A program made the translations under genes and the position numbers. Shown piece by piece: positions 13,401 through 24,840 of a DNA stretch of 64,000 nucleotides. A model generated the notes under the pieces. That model had not been told where the DNA came from. It saw only the letters and a list, made by a program, of their open reading frames with translations, and did not search any database. Position 1 is the first letter of the stretch, and every line of letters begins with the position of its first letter. Where the stretch lies: NCBI GenBank assembly GCA_902729315.2, contig LR746267.1, positions 191,001 through 255,000 of the forward strand, given 5' to 3'. The DNA comes from Spirodela intermedia (lineage: Eukaryota > Streptophyta > Magnoliopsida > Alismatales > Araceae).

Positions 13401-16400
13401 TCACTAACCTCCATGATGGACGTAATCCCAATAAGATCAACAAGTCGGGGAAATATCTCTTGATGGCCCTAGTAAATGAACAATAAAGTGTCAAGAGTTT
13501 GAAACAAAAAATTGGATGTCAAAATGTATATCTAGATGAAATAAAAAGCACAATAAGATAAGTACAGTATATGTACGCAAACCATATTATTTGCATTAGA
13601 TTCAATTACACCTTTAAAAAAAGTAAATAAGAGCTTCTAATGGGAGCACTAAGAATTGAAGAAAAAAATAGATTTGGTGATCAATTCCTAACAATGCGAA
13701 ATAATTCCACTCTTGTGGATGGTTACATCCTTTATTGAATGCCAAACATTAATAAAAAGAAAGCATCCCATGGTAAACAAAACCTAGCAGAAATTATGGA
13801 ATTCGCTCTCACTTTTCTACTTTATAAACACTTTTGATTTTCACTCAAACCCACCCTTTCATGAGTTTTCACTAAAAAATTAGGCCAGGAAATGTGTTCA
13901 AAACCACTGATTTGTAAGGACATTTTTCACCGAAAAATGCTTTAGACTTATAACCATACAGTGAACCAACAGAAAATAACACTTACTTGAACATAATTCA
14001 TGAGAAGAACAGTTTTCCGCAACATCAGGCAAATAACAACCTAACAAGGAGAGAAAAAGAAAAGGCACCATCAGAACAAACTTATCCTGCAAAATAAGCA
14101 GTGCTCCAAAAATTTAGTCTGCCTTCTACCAAAATGGATGGTGAAACATGATCTTTAATTGAGAAAAAGAAAATGTACAGGTGTGGCAAATGTGAACCCT
14201 CAAAAAAAACCTCTGTGAATTAGTATAGCGTAGAACAGAAAATGGAATGATGTGCTACTGCTAACTTTCCTGTTACACTCTAATTCAAATATTTATGATT
14301 ACACAGCATTATGGCTACAAAGGAACCAGGATACCTTGCTAAAATAACCAGCCAGCAACGTACTGTGGGAATGGCCAGGCATTAGAAAGGAGAATAAAAG
14401 ATTCATCAACTGCACAGCATCAAGAAACAAGAATGACAAAAGCAGGTTAAATGCCTTATTTCACATTTAGGTGTCAACCATCACCACTGGAACATCATGG
14501 CATAGAATAAGAGAAAATTCAAAAAAAAATCATGTAATAATATTGAGTAGCAAACAGACCTCATCATCTTCTACTAAGGTTTTCAGTATAATGTCGACCT
14601 CACAGGTAAAAATTTCACAAGAAATAAAGGGAAACCTGCAGGACAACATCACAACACAAGAATGGGCGTCAACATCACTTCATAGTAAAAGAGCTCCACA
14701 GCAAAAATGTCATGTAATACATAAATAGAGATTACTTGAAAGAATGCTTCTTTTCAGCATCATCAGGCGCTTCCTCCACAATATATCGAAGCAACTTTTC
14801 GACCTGAGTCCTTTCCCGCAAGCTGTGTCATAAGGATTGCAACCAAATAATCCGTCATCACAGGAAAATGTGAAAGAAAACTACTTTGAGCTAACTGTAA
14901 CAACGTCGGTTACAACAATATCAAATGAAGATTCGGCAAGCCATCACCTATATGAGGTTATGTATAGAACAATTCAATACTAAATAAAATACTAAATCCA
15001 TTCTGATGAGTAAAGAAGTTTTTGAATGTTCAACAAAACCGATAATCACCAGAAGAACTACTCCTGCAGGACAGTGCCTATTATTGCACAAGCAGGGGAA
15101 ATGCATAAGGCATTGGTGAATAACCACGAACTCGCAAAAAGAGAGATCTCAAGATATGAATGGTCTGAAAATAAACATTAATAATGGATACGACAAGAGG
15201 TCAAACATGAGGAGAGAAAAGAAAGGAAAGACGAGTTTTAAAATAACAAGTAACCCATCTATTCATACGACAATAAAAATAAGGAAATTAAGTGTCATTA
15301 TGCTGTCCAAGCAGCAGGTTCGTGCAGAAGTAAAAAAAAACTCGGTGGAACAAAACAATCGGAAACCATCAATAGGGGGTTCAATCATTTGCGGGTGTCA
15401 ATATGGTCATATGTCTGAGACTTTTGGATTAAGTGTAATTGGACTTAAGCTGCTAGAAATAAAAATGAAAAAGTTTTAAATCATTTGTCCCCTTCACTTA
15501 TGTTTCATAATTACAAGTCCAAAAAATCATATGCTCCAGGTGGTCGTCAACCAGATCTACATCGCCGAATCATATGTGGCTGCATCACAGACATTGCTGC
15601 CCTCATAGTCAAGGCAGCCATTTCTGATTTTTCATTATGACATTGGAATGAGAAATGGATATACAGGTCTTCAAAAGCACTGCATTCAGCATCTTTAACC
15701 AGATGCTATACTACCCTGTTTAGTATCAGTTCAGCAATATTTTATTTAGTTTTACAGTCACATATAATTTACATATAATATACCTGGGTAGAAAAAATGT
15801 AATGTTCTGCGTCACAGATGATAAATAATTTTCATCCGTGATACAGGTAAAGCATGTACCTATCCAATTCCAGGTTCTCGGCAGAAAAAAATTGCTCATA
15901 AATTGGTTGATTTAATTAAAAAGGGTAGAAAATAGTTAGAATGACATCATGTCTTATGTGTCTTTCAACCTAGATAAAATGCACCACAAACAAAAAAATA
16001 GGTAAAGCTATCACTTTGAGGGACAAGTGGAAAGTATAATCAATTACAAGTTTATAAGGCGAGTATTTAGGGCTTTGCATTCTTGAATTATCTCATCTTC
16101 ATCCAGCAGCTCCTCTAAGGTGTAATTTTCTTTGTCCAAGATAGAGTCCACCTGAAATAAGTGGTGAGAGCATCATGACATCAACACCTCGTAAAAATAA
16201 TTTTGGCAAAACTACACAATGAACCAGGGAAAAAAAAATAACTTCTCGTTGTCGGAGTTTTCTAGAACATGGCTTCATCACTATGCCGTACAAAAAAATC
16301 GTATGGCATTTTGCATGAAGTACACAACAGTAATCTATCTACAGTTAAGTTTCAGCATTCGAGATATCAACAGACATGAAACCTTCCCCTTAGATTTAGT

Positions 16401-18188
16401 AACATGACAAATCAGGGATCTTGGAGTAATGAATCAAAATAACAAGCAATGTAGCAACTGTGTCAGTTTGCATAAGCCCATTGATGATCGAATCATTTGG
16501 TGAAGAATTTACATGCAGATCAGCATATTTTACATTAGCTCATTAAAGATAATATGTCGTGGGTAGTATATTGCGTCCTACTCTATTGCATATGCATGTG
16601 GAAATCCATGCCTAGGTAGTTCTAACAGAGTTCATATCCATGTACGAGGTGTTCATCTGACACGAAGCTACTGAGATCTAAAATCTACTTTAAACTGTCA
16701 TCTTCCACACTACAAATAGACCTAGACAGATGTTTCAACGTATTAGAATATCTATCTGTGAACAAACCCATCATTGATGAGGAACATACACTTGATGACT
16801 ATAAAAATAGTAAAGCAAAGCAATAATATCGATAACATTAAAAAAAGGCATCCCCATCTTTGACTTCTTTCAGGAGACCGATGACTTGACGACAAAGTCT
16901 GATACATCTGTCAAGTCTATATCAACAATCAAACAACATTTAGGCTTTCGAACTAATAAGATAGTGCCCAATGTTCAACATCTCTTCTGCTCCTCAACAC
17001 TCAGCTAACCCTTCTTCTCTCATTTAGAGAACTCATAAGTAATATGAAAAAACAAGCCATAAAACAACAGCGTATAAATAGTTTGTCTTGGACATCAACT
17101 CGGCACAACGTCTTCCAACATATGTTGTTAGAAAATGCAAATACGTTTTCATATTTGACGAATTAAATGACTAATACGTTTTCATGTCCAACTCATTAAT
17201 GCAAATTCAGCAGAGGAGCACATGCTTCATGCAAAAAACTAACGAACCGACAGCCAATTCACAAGTTCAGAGTCACAAACCTCAATTGAATGAGGATTCC
17301 GTCAGATGAAATTCAGTCTAAAACCCACGAATAGATATAAATAAGAGATCGCAGATTAATGGCATTTAATGGGGGAAAGTGACCGATCTTTTATGTCAAC
17401 AAAAAACCAATAAGATTCTAGGTTCCGGATTTTCAATTTTCAGTAAATTGAAAGCTTACAGGGAGAGGAAAAAAATCCAATGGTACCATGCAATATGCTG
17501 AAATAGCTGTAAAATTCACTATAAATAATATAAAACCTGGCCAGATATGAAAACAGAGTCTAATTCAACTTTATGAAAGGCATAATCAAGCGGACGAACT
17601 AAGAGACATTGGACGAACCGTAAAACGCTACTTATTCAAACAGAAATCAACATTAAAAATCATGAAATTTATCTTCCAGACAGCACGATGCATCTTTTGC
17701 GCGTGTAAGCATACAAAAACTTTCCCAGTTTCTTTTAGTAGGCAATATATAACGGGACTCCATCCTATCATTTGAACCTAAAATGAAAGACAAGACAGGT
17801 GACACGGCAAGAAGTATATTTCTCTGTATCATGGCAAATGAAGACCAAGATAAATGGAGCACATCTCGCCACGTAGTTTAAAAGCTTGAATTTTCCAAAA
17901 GCACCAACTGTAGCCCCCACTTATTTCACAACAGCAACCCATGATCAGCCTCGCCACAGACTACGTCGAAACCATGGAAATGGGGACACTCTAGAATTCC
18001 ATCTACTTCGACCATTTCCAGAAGGCGAAGACGTGAAGATTCAGAAACAAAGACGACAATACTCGACAAAGGTTGGGCAGCCAACTAATGGCAAAAACCA
18101 ATGGACAAGCAAGACGAGGAGAATCCTGACGACCTTAAGAGGCACTTACGGGAGAGGCCGTGGACAGCCCGGTCATTCGCCAGAACAT
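6750..18188 (-). CDS. SAPS-domain protein, PP6-type phosphatase regulatory subunit
   Basis: Complete 19-exon gene for a 789-residue SIT4-phosphatase-associated (SAPS) protein. The family holds the catalytic subunit of PP6/Sit4-type Ser/Thr phosphatases. Coding exons: 18150-18188, 16048-16151, 14736-14822, 14560-14635, 14335-14409, 13987-14040, 13409-13468, 13043-13159, 12143-12237, 11841-12043, 10801-10898, 10243-10346, 9997-10162, 9756-9878, 9124-9206, 7785-7923, 7677-7706, 7495-7568, 6750-7392; they sum to 2370 nt in one frame. The protein opens MFWRMTGLSTASP and continues VDSILDKENYTLEELLDEDE. Family blocks include EIFTCEVDIILKTLVED, TLLAGYFSK, HANAAETLCAITR, PTTYGSLQPPLGKHRLK, NLSQAFRYDIY and DVYFDDESAEVIISSLRL. 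The C-terminal 210 residues are acidic and Pro/Ala-rich with little conservation. The 39-nt first exon lies 2 kb upstream of exon 2 and was found by its sequence and its gtaagt donor. A (CT)n tract forms the pyrimidine tract before the last exon. Confidence 0.92.
7429..7458. repeat. (GA)n run in the last SAPS intron
   Basis: GA dinucleotides on the plus strand, CT on the sense strand, about 35 bp upstream of the acceptor of the last coding exon. The tract probably serves as part of the pyrimidine tract of that 3' splice site. Confidence 0.85.
10636..10681. repeat. Near-perfect inverted repeat in a SAPS-gene intron
   Basis: A 46-bp palindrome whose arms begin gttaggaatcatg and end catgattcctaac, with an A/T-rich centre. 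It lies in the intron between coding exons 11 and 12. It could be the fused ends of a small hairpin or MITE remnant; no target-site duplication was identified. Confidence 0.85.
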
Positions 18189-19965
18189 ATTGGCGGGTCG
18201 ACGTCTGAAGATTTCAACCTCCTCCTCGCTTGCCTATGCTCTCAGATCTGGGAGATAGGGAGAGCCAGTCCCGATAGCTCCTCAAAGAAGGTAGGGTGCC
18301 GGCGCGCCAAACAGCCTACGGGAATTTCTGCAAACCCTAGAGCAACATTCCCCGGGGCATCACCGGGGGTAGCAGAGATCCAACTCCAGCCGGAGCCCGC
18401 TTCTGGATTAGGTAACCGCGGATGCGGGAGAAGGAACGGGGGCGCGCCGAGGAGATAGAGAGAGAGAGAGAGAGGCGAGGGAGTCGGGAGAACGATCCTG
18501 CAATCGCCGATGGAGAGCGAACGATGATAGAGTGAGTTGCAAAAGGGGGAAGAAAGGGGGGCTGGGCGAACTGTCAATATTTCTTTTACACACATTTACA
18601 ATCCCGCTAAGCTTATTGTACGGTTTCGCTTATCCTAATTTCCCGTGGGTTTTTCCCTAAAAACGATCGCTCCTGTGGGCCCCACCGATTTGTCCTTCCT
18701 GCGGCCAAGAAGTTATGAGCGAGATCCGCTTCGGGGCGGGCGGACGGACTCCCCCACACCTCCCCGAGCTGTGATGATGCTCATAGCTTTTAAACCTCAT
18801 AGCGTCGTACGGCGGTACTATACATAGATAATTCTAAAAAGTCGGGTTTTTTAATAATTTGTAATTTCTCCCTCGCGTTATCTAATTAATCGCGAAAAAA
18901 CAAATCCGACCTTTTTAAGGCTCCTGATCGTACAATTATCGCGTTTAAAAAAAAATCATCTCTCTCTCTATCTCTCCTCTCTCCTCTCTCTCTCTCTCTC
19001 TCTCCTCTCTCTTCTCTCCTCTCTCCCACATATTCATATTCTTTGTATGAATATGTCACCACGTACCATGCATAGTCTAATCGGTTCCGTGGTCATTTTC
19101 TCCCACCAAAAATCAATAAAACCTTATGGATTTTTCTCATTAATTAAATCATTCCTGGCTCGTAGTTAAAGTAGGAGGGAACGGATTACAGACCGTGGCT
19201 TTTAGAGAGAGAGAGACAGAGACAGGACCAGTCGATCATCCAACTGTTGTTCTTGGGTCTGAAACCAGTTCATCCCACGTAGGAGGAGCTGGTCACAGAG
19301 GGAGAGAGAGAGAGAGGGGAACCAGTCGATCATCCAACTGTTGTTCTTGGGTCTGAAACCAGTTCATCCCACGTAGGAGGAGCTGGTCACAGAGGAAGAG
19401 AGAGAGAGAGGGGAACCAGTCGATCATCCAACTGTTGTTCTTGGGTCTGAAACCAGTTCATCCCGCGTAGGAGGAGCTGGTCACAGAGGGAGAGAGAGAG
19501 AGGGTACCAGTCGATCATCCAACTGTTGTTCTCGGGTTCGAAACCAATCCATCCCATGGAGGAGGAGCTGTCCACAGAGGAAGAGAGAGAGAAGGCCGTC
19601 GTCTACCTCCTCCTCGTGCCCACTTCTGGTGTTCACGCAGGTCTCAAAAGCAGGTGTAACGAGACGAAGGGACTCGAGTAAAAGAAGCTTATTCGAAAAT
19701 AAGAGGTATGGACGGAGGGGATCTGCAGAAGGGATTTCATTATTTTATTTTTTTTCCCCTTTCGAGCTGAAGAACAAGGAAGAAAACGGCTTGTTCGTTG
19801 ATCCGGGCGTTCGTCGTCTCTCTCTGGGAGCCGCCGCCGCCGCCGCCGCCCCCGCTGGATTCCATGGAAGATGCCCGCAGAGCGGAGGGGAGAGGAGGCT
19901 GGAGCAAAACCTTCGCTGTTCATGGCTACTCGAGTTACGGCGACGAGGGAGGAGGCCTCTCGGGC
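18189..19965. other. SAPS gene 5' flank and extensin 3' flank
   Basis: Between the SAPS ATG and the extensin stop, both on the minus strand. It contains a (GA)n run at 18456-18474 (CT in the SAPS sense direction), a long CT-rich block at about 18960-19025, and a four-copy 94-bp tandem array at 19227-19593. A GCC run near 19830-19850 lies in the extensin 3' region. No further gene is supported. Confidence 0.65.
19227..19593. repeat. Four tandem copies of a 91-94 bp unit
   Basis: Copies start at 19227, 19321, 19415 and 19506, each opening accagtcgatcatccaactg and ending in a GA-rich tail (cacagagg followed by agagag). The first three copies are almost identical. The fourth carries several substitutions, for example ctcgggttcg for cttgggtctg, which suggests it is the oldest copy or a divergent array end. 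Weak open frames across it are repeat artefacts. Confidence 0.93.
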
Positions 19966-22716
19966 TCAGTAACCCCTGTAGACAGGCGGCGGAGGCGATG
20001 CGTAGGAGAAGCCTTCCACCGGCGGGAGGATGAATGGTGGTGGCGGCGGCGGTGGCGAGTGGACAGGTGGAGGGGGGGAGTATACTGGAGGCGGTGGCGG
20101 AGGGGAGGACAATGGGAGCGGTGGCGGAGGGGAGTAGGATGGTGGCGGTGGCGTCGAGACTGGCGGCGGAGGGGGCGGAGGTGAGTTAACTGGCGGCGGC
20201 GGAGGAGAGTGAAGCTGTGGCGGCGGAGGCGGGGAGTAGACCGGTGGCGGGGTTGACCACACCGGGGTTGGAGACGGAGAGTGCACCGGCGGGGTAGGTG
20301 AGTGCTCTGGAGGCGGTGGGGGAGGAGAGTTCACCGGAGGAGGTTGCGGCGAATGAACCAGTGCGGGTGGGGAATGAACTGGAGGAGGCGGAGGTAGAGA
20401 GTGGACCATCGGCGGGGGAGGAGAGTTCACCGGAAGAGGAGGTGGCGACGAGTGGACCGGCGGAGGAGGAGGTGGCGGCGAATGAACCGGTGGGGGTGGC
20501 GCGTGGACCGGCGGAGGAGGAGGAGGAGGTGGAGAGTGCACCGGCGGCGGGGGAGGAGAGTTCGCGGGAGGAGGAGGTGGTGGTGGTGGAGAGTGCACCG
20601 GCGGCGGGGGAGGAGAATTCACCGGAAGAGGAGGTGGCGACGAGTGGACCGGCGGAGGAGGAGGTGGCGGCGAATGAACCGGTGGGGGTGGCGCGTGGAC
20701 CGGCGGAGGAGGAGGAGGAGGTGGAGAGTGCACCGGCGGCGGGGGAGGAGAGTTCACGGGAGGAGGAGGTGGTGGTGGTGGAGAGTGCACCGGCGGCGGG
20801 GGAGGAGACTTCACGGGAGGAGGAGGTGGTGGTTGTGGAGAGCGCACCGGCGGCGGCGGAGAGTGCTTTGGTGGCGAAGACGGTCGGAGAGGAGGCCGTG
20901 GGGGAGGAGAGTGCACCGGCGGCGGGGGAGGAGAGTTCACGGGAGGAGGAGGTGGTGGTGGTGGAGAGCCCAACGGCGGCGGCGGAGAGTGCTTTGGTGG
21001 CGAAGACGGTCGGAGAGGAGGCCGTGAGGGAGGAGAGTTCACTGGAGGAGGTGGCGGCGAATGGACTGGAGGAGAAGGAGGAGGTGGGGGAGAGTGCACC
21101 GACGGAGGGGAGTTCACCGGAGGAGGAGGTGGAGAGTGCGGCGGCGGAGGGAGGTTCACCAGAGGAGGGGGTGGTGAATGGATGCGTGGGGACGGCGAAC
21201 TGACCGGAGGAGGAGGTGGGTGAGCCCGATAAACAGGGCTACTTCCGTCTGCTGGTGGTGGTGGGGAGCGGCGGATCAGCGAGGACGGCGATGGCGGCGG
21301 AGGATGGTGCACCGTCGGCGGCGCCGGAGCCGGCGACCGCGGCGGCGGCGTGGGTCGAACTGGCGTCACCGGGCTCTGCCCGTGGCGGGGAGGTGAAACA
21401 GGAGAGGACGAGCCGCCGCCGCTGCCGCCGCCACCTGCACCGCCACCCCCTGCACCGCCACCGCCTGCACCGCCGCCTCCACCGCACTTGGATCTTCCGC
21501 AGTCAACGGGGCGACCCACCACCGACTTGCACTCCTCCGACCTCCTCTGGCGCGGCCGCGAGGGGACGCAGTTGCTGCGGTCGTCGAAGATGACCCCTCC
21601 CGTCGCCGCCGATGAGGGCACGCAGGCGGCGTCCTCGCCATTGAAGAAGTTGTAGGAGAAGGTGAAGTTGGCGAGGCTCGGGAGCTTGCAGAGCCCCCGG
21701 GGGACGAAGCCGGTGAGCACGTTGTGCCCCACGTCGAGCTGCTCCACCGTCGCCAGCCCAGAGAAGCTCTTCGGCAGCATCCCTGTGAGGCCATTCCACG
21801 ACAGGTCAACCACGGTAGAGTTTTCCAGGAGCCCCATCTCCGGCGGGAGGCAGCCGGAGAGGCCATTGTTGAGGAGGACGAGCTCCTCCAGAGTGGCGGC
21901 CATCCTGCCGACGCTGTTAGGGATGCAGCCCCCCAGCTGATTGTTGGCCAGCACCATGACGGAGACCTTGGAGTTGCCCATGTTCTCAGGTATGTGGGAG
22001 GTGAAGCGGTTGTTGTTCAGGAACAGGGCGTCCAGCTCCTTGTCGAAGAGCTCCGGCGGTAGCGGCCCCTCGAAGTCGTTGAATCGGAGGTCCAGATACT
22101 TGAGCACCGGCAGGGCGAGCACCACCGTCGGGAAGCCGCCGACGAACCTGTTGTTGCTGACGTCGAACTCGTGGAGGAGGACAAGCTTGGAGAAGCTCTT
22201 GGGGATGATCCCGCAGAAGCGGTTGGAGTTGATGTGGAAGAGGGCGAGGTCGGTGAGAAGGCCGAGCTCCACGGGGAGGTGGCCGGCGATGTCGGCGCCG
22301 TTGAGGTCTACTCCGGCGACCACCTCGGCGTATGGGTCGTCCAGAGCCGCCGCGCAGAAGACACCACTGTAGGAGCAGACGTCGGGGCCGACCCAGTCGC
22401 CGGTGAAGTTGAACGGGTCGGAGATGATGGCGTCCTTCCACGCCTGCAGCGCGATGTAGGCTCGCCGGAGGCGGGGATTCCGTATCCTCACGTTGACCTG
22501 CACGTCGAACTCGAAGTCGTCGGGGAGGTCGTCGCGCTCCCGCAGCGTCAGGAGCTGCCGGCGGACGATCGCCGCCGCCTCCCCGTCCGAGAGGGCCGCG
22601 GCGGAGAAGACGAAGAAGAAGAAGAGAGAGAGGAGGAGGAGAACGAGGAGGTTGCAGCCGGAAGACGAGGGGGAGAAGGAGGGCTTCATGCCGGGCAACC
22701 TGTTGGGCCACGCCAT
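19966..22716 (-). CDS. LRX: Leucine-rich repeat extensin (LRX), chimeric cell-wall protein
   Basis: Single-exon gene, 916 residues. LRX proteins anchor in the wall through the extensin domain and bind RALF peptides through the LRR domain. Order seen: signal peptide with a Leu/Phe core (NLLVLLLLSLFFFFVFSAAA), LRR N-cap (ALQAWKDAIISDP, then DVCSYSGVFC), about ten LRRs, and a Cys-rich hinge ending VDCGRSKCG. A glycine-rich linker of G4A units follows, then about 400 residues of Ser-Pro4-8 blocks spaced mostly by VHS or VNS, ending PVYRGY. Tyr-bearing spacers (VYS, SYS) occur only near the C-terminus. The ATG at 22716 (MAWPNRLPG) is preferred over the in-frame ATG at 22902 because a TATA box lies between them; an ATG at 22689 is also possible. 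The opposite strand shows long Glu-rich open frames that are shadows of the proline repeats. Confidence 0.93.
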   Translation of the reverse strand: MAWPNRLPGMKPSFSPSSSGCNLLVLLLLSLFFFFVFSAAALSDGEAAAIVRRQLLTLRERDDLPDDFEFDVQVNVRIRNPRLRRAYIALQAWKDAIISDPFNFTGDWVGPDVCSYSGVFCAAALDDPYAEVVAGVDLNGADIAGHLPVELGLLTDLALFHINSNRFCGIIPKSFSKLVLLHEFDVSNNRFVGGFPTVVLALPVLKYLDLRFNDFEGPLPPELFDKELDALFLNNNRFTSHIPENMGNSKVSVMVLANNQLGGCIPNSVGRMAATLEELVLLNNGLSGCLPPEMGLLENSTVVDLSWNGLTGMLPKSFSGLATVEQLDVGHNVLTGFVPRGLCKLPSLANFTFSYNFFNGEDAACVPSSAATGGVIFDDRSNCVPSRPRQRRSEECKSVVGRPVDCGRSKCGGGGGAGGGGAGGGGAGGGGSGGGSSSPVSPPRHGQSPVTPVRPTPPPRSPAPAPPTVHHPPPPSPSSLIRRSPPPPADGSSPVYRAHPPPPPVSSPSPRIHSPPPPLVNLPPPPHSPPPPPVNSPPSVHSPPPPPSPPVHSPPPPPVNSPPSRPPLRPSSPPKHSPPPPLGSPPPPPPPPVNSPPPPPVHSPPPRPPLRPSSPPKHSPPPPVRSPQPPPPPPVKSPPPPPVHSPPPPPPPPVNSPPPPPVHSPPPPPPPPVHAPPPPVHSPPPPPPPVHSSPPPLPVNSPPPPPVHSPPPPPPPPANSPPPPPVHSPPPPPPPPVHAPPPPVHSPPPPPPPVHSSPPPLPVNSPPPPMVHSLPPPPPVHSPPALVHSPQPPPVNSPPPPPPEHSPTPPVHSPSPTPVWSTPPPVYSPPPPPQLHSPPPPPVNSPPPPPPPVSTPPPPSYSPPPPLPLSSPPPPPPVYSPPPPVHSPPPPPPPFILPPVEGFSYASPPPPVYRGY
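20422..20805. repeat. 192-bp tandem duplication inside the LRX extensin domain
   Basis: The segment from about 20422 to 20613 is repeated at 20614-20805, duplicating 64 residues of Ser-Pro repeats, including the rare HAPPPP and HSSPPPLP spacers. The offset is 192 bp, a multiple of three, so the frame is kept. Confidence 0.85.
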
Positions 22717-22777
22717 GGCCTGGAGAGGCCCAAGGCGGCTGCTATAAGAGGTGGATAGGAGGAAGACGACAGCCCTG

Positions 22778-22782
22778 TTATA
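22778..22782 (-). promoter_or_regulatory. Candidate TATA box of the LRX gene
   Basis: The minus strand reads ctataac about 62 bp upstream of the ATG at 22716, a normal distance for a short 5' leader. It argues against starting translation at the upstream in-frame ATG at 22902. Confidence 0.5.
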
Positions 22783-23286
22783 GACGGGGAGGAGGAGGAA
22801 GGAGATGGCCCCGCAGCGAGGAGGAGAAGGGCGGTTGGGTTGGTTACCACCTTTGCTCGCCGCCGGTGGTATTTTAGCATAAGCCACCCCCTCCTCCGCC
22901 ATTCCTCCGCCGCTTGCATACCTATATTCTCCCCACCGACGGTTATTTTTGGGTCGCCGCCGGCTCCGGCGCCGGCTATTTTTAGTCCTCCGTGAAACCG
23001 CCGGAGCGAAACTCCTCTCCGGCGGGGGTGGCTGGCGGCGGCCGAGGGCCTTTTTATCGTCAAATTCCTCTAAAACTCAATAATAAAAAATAAGCCCTCA
23101 TTTTTTCGTAATGGATGATTTCAACCGTGGTCTTCATCCAGTCCATTTATAATACATAATGAGGTCGTTAATTCCGTTTATTACAAATCCAAACCATCGT
23201 GGCCACCCGACATCTGACGTGGCACTGTCCAGAGATTTTATGGGGTACGTGTCCAGGAAGGAACGCGCCGACGTGGACGCAGAGAG
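22783..23286. other. LRX promoter region and rhodanese 3' flank
   Basis: About 500 bp between the LRX TATA box and the rhodanese stop. It has GC-rich leader-like sequence, then a more AT-rich part near 23060-23190. No gene or clear regulatory motif is recognised. Confidence 0.5.
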
Positions 23287-23664
23287 CTAGGCCGTCTTGT
23301 CCAGCTCCGCCGCGTCTTTCTGGAGCCACGATCGGTAGCCGGCTTTCATGTTCTTGGCGTTGACGAAGCCCTGCCATTGGACCAGGCGCTATTAGTCGGT
23401 GGGCCGGAGGTTGCCCAGTTTGACTTCTCATTAACGGGCCCATTTTAACCCGATAAGGCCGGGGGGGGGTAAGTCTGTGAATATACGCTAGTGCCAGGGT
23501 GTGGAATGGAGTTTTACCGCGAGGAGCAGATCGCCTGTCGCGTGCTTAGAGCGATTCCCGGTCATGCAACCCTTCCAGGCGTTTACGTTGACGGCGATAA
23601 GGTCAGCCAAGAGAGAAGAGACGGACATTAATATATAGAGAGAGAGATGCACAGAGAGATGAGT

Positions 23665-23702
<38 letters not shown>

Positions 23703-24264
23703 CGGAGAGAATGAGTAAAGAGAGAGAGAGAGGGAGGTACCACGATGAAGGTCTCGTCCCGGGTGACCAGTGTCGAAACCTGATCAAGGAATCCGGGATT
23801 CTTCACCCTTCCTGGAGTTATTTCGACGAATCATCGCTGATGAGATGTTCAAGTGCAGAGAGAGAAAGAGATAGAGATAGAGAGAACCTTCGGGAGTGTC
23901 TGAATAGTAGGGGACGTTTACTGCTCCCTCAACGTGCCCCTTGAGGAAGTCCTCTTCCATCCTTCCCTCCGGCAAAAACAATCAGAATGAAAGAGATAGA
24001 GAGATAGAGAAAGACAGAGAGAGAGAGAGAGATAAAGAGATGGACAGAGAGAGATTAGAGAGAAGCAGGAATGGATGGATTGCGTGATTCACCTGACGTC
24101 CAAGTAGCGGCAACCGGAGCGGAGGAGATCGGCGGCCTCGTGGACGTCGACGGAGACGAGTTCTTCCGCCCTGCGACGACGGAGAATAGCAGCAGGTCAG
24201 ACCAGTCATCCCCCCCTGGAAGAATACAACTCGCCGGAGGGCCTTACCTCTTCTCGCCTTCCAT
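23287..24264 (-). CDS. Single-domain rhodanese (thiosulfate sulfurtransferase, STR16/18-like)
   Basis: Six short exons encode 125 residues: 24248-24264, 24093-24170, 23888-23961, 23741-23811, 23518-23571, 23287-23370, all with GT/AG borders and preserved phase. The fold is read from CRYLDVR, EEDFLKGHVEGAVNVPYY, KNPGFLDQVSTLVTRDETFIV and the active-site loop GCMTGNRS, whose Cys82 should carry the persulfide. Small plant rhodaneses of this class (STR16, STR18, SEN1/DIN1 relatives) are 120-180 aa, and this one lacks a clear transit peptide, so a cytosolic enzyme is likely. The usual GGxxAW motif near the C-terminus is replaced by KAGYRSW, so folding is plausible but diverged. Introns are 77-150 bp and hold (CT)n on the sense strand. 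The first exon codes only five full codons, so its start is the least certain part. Confidence 0.88.
23666..23698. repeat. (GA)n run in a rhodanese intron
   Basis: GA on the plus strand, CT on the sense strand of the intron between coding exons 4 and 5. Similar shorter tracts fill the other introns of this gene (23710-23735, 24000-24060). Confidence 0.9.
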
Positions 24265-24766
24265 CCCTCTTCCTGCTCCTCTCTCTCTCTCCGCCTCTTC
24301 TTCTCTCGCTCTTCCAGAAGTCAACGCTCGGAGCGGGCACGCTACCACGTCCGTGGGGGTTGAGGGTGGGGATTTAAACTAATTTTAATATTAATATAAA
24401 ACGGCCTTATCTGGCATTTTCGGAAGGAATATACCATTTTCGTCCATTTAAAATCAGCCATATTTATTTCGTAAATAATATCTGATCTGTCAGGGTAGGC
24501 GCTCAAGTCAACGCATGAGTTGTCAACACCCGCATGCTGTCCGTCCTCATTTACTCACTAATAAAAATAAATACATATTTTACCCGGAGCGCACCATCAT
24601 AATTAATTAATTAATTAATAACTAATATTATTTACGATGGGTTATGGGGTGTTCCATTTCGGTGCCAAATGCCGGTGTTACTGGGCCGGGTGTACATGCA
24701 AATCAATAATATTGGGCCCCCAAAATCATTGGGCCTCTTTTTAAAGCATCTATAGAGAGAGAGTGA

Positions 24767-24840
<74 letters not shown>

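Noticed and set aside
16099-16293. First exon of the SAPS gene placed just upstream of exon 2
   Set aside because: That frame does not match the family N-terminus; the MFWRMTGLSTASP exon at 18150-18188 does and splices in phase.
20298-21203. Long Glu/Ala-rich open frame (301 codons) on the plus strand within the extensin gene
   Set aside because: It is the antisense shadow of proline-codon repeats, which lack stops on the opposite strand. It has no homology or promoter.
22717-22902. N-terminal extension of the LRX protein from an ATG at 22902
   Set aside because: A TATA box at 22778-22782 lies inside this extension, and a signal peptide fits directly after the 22716 start.
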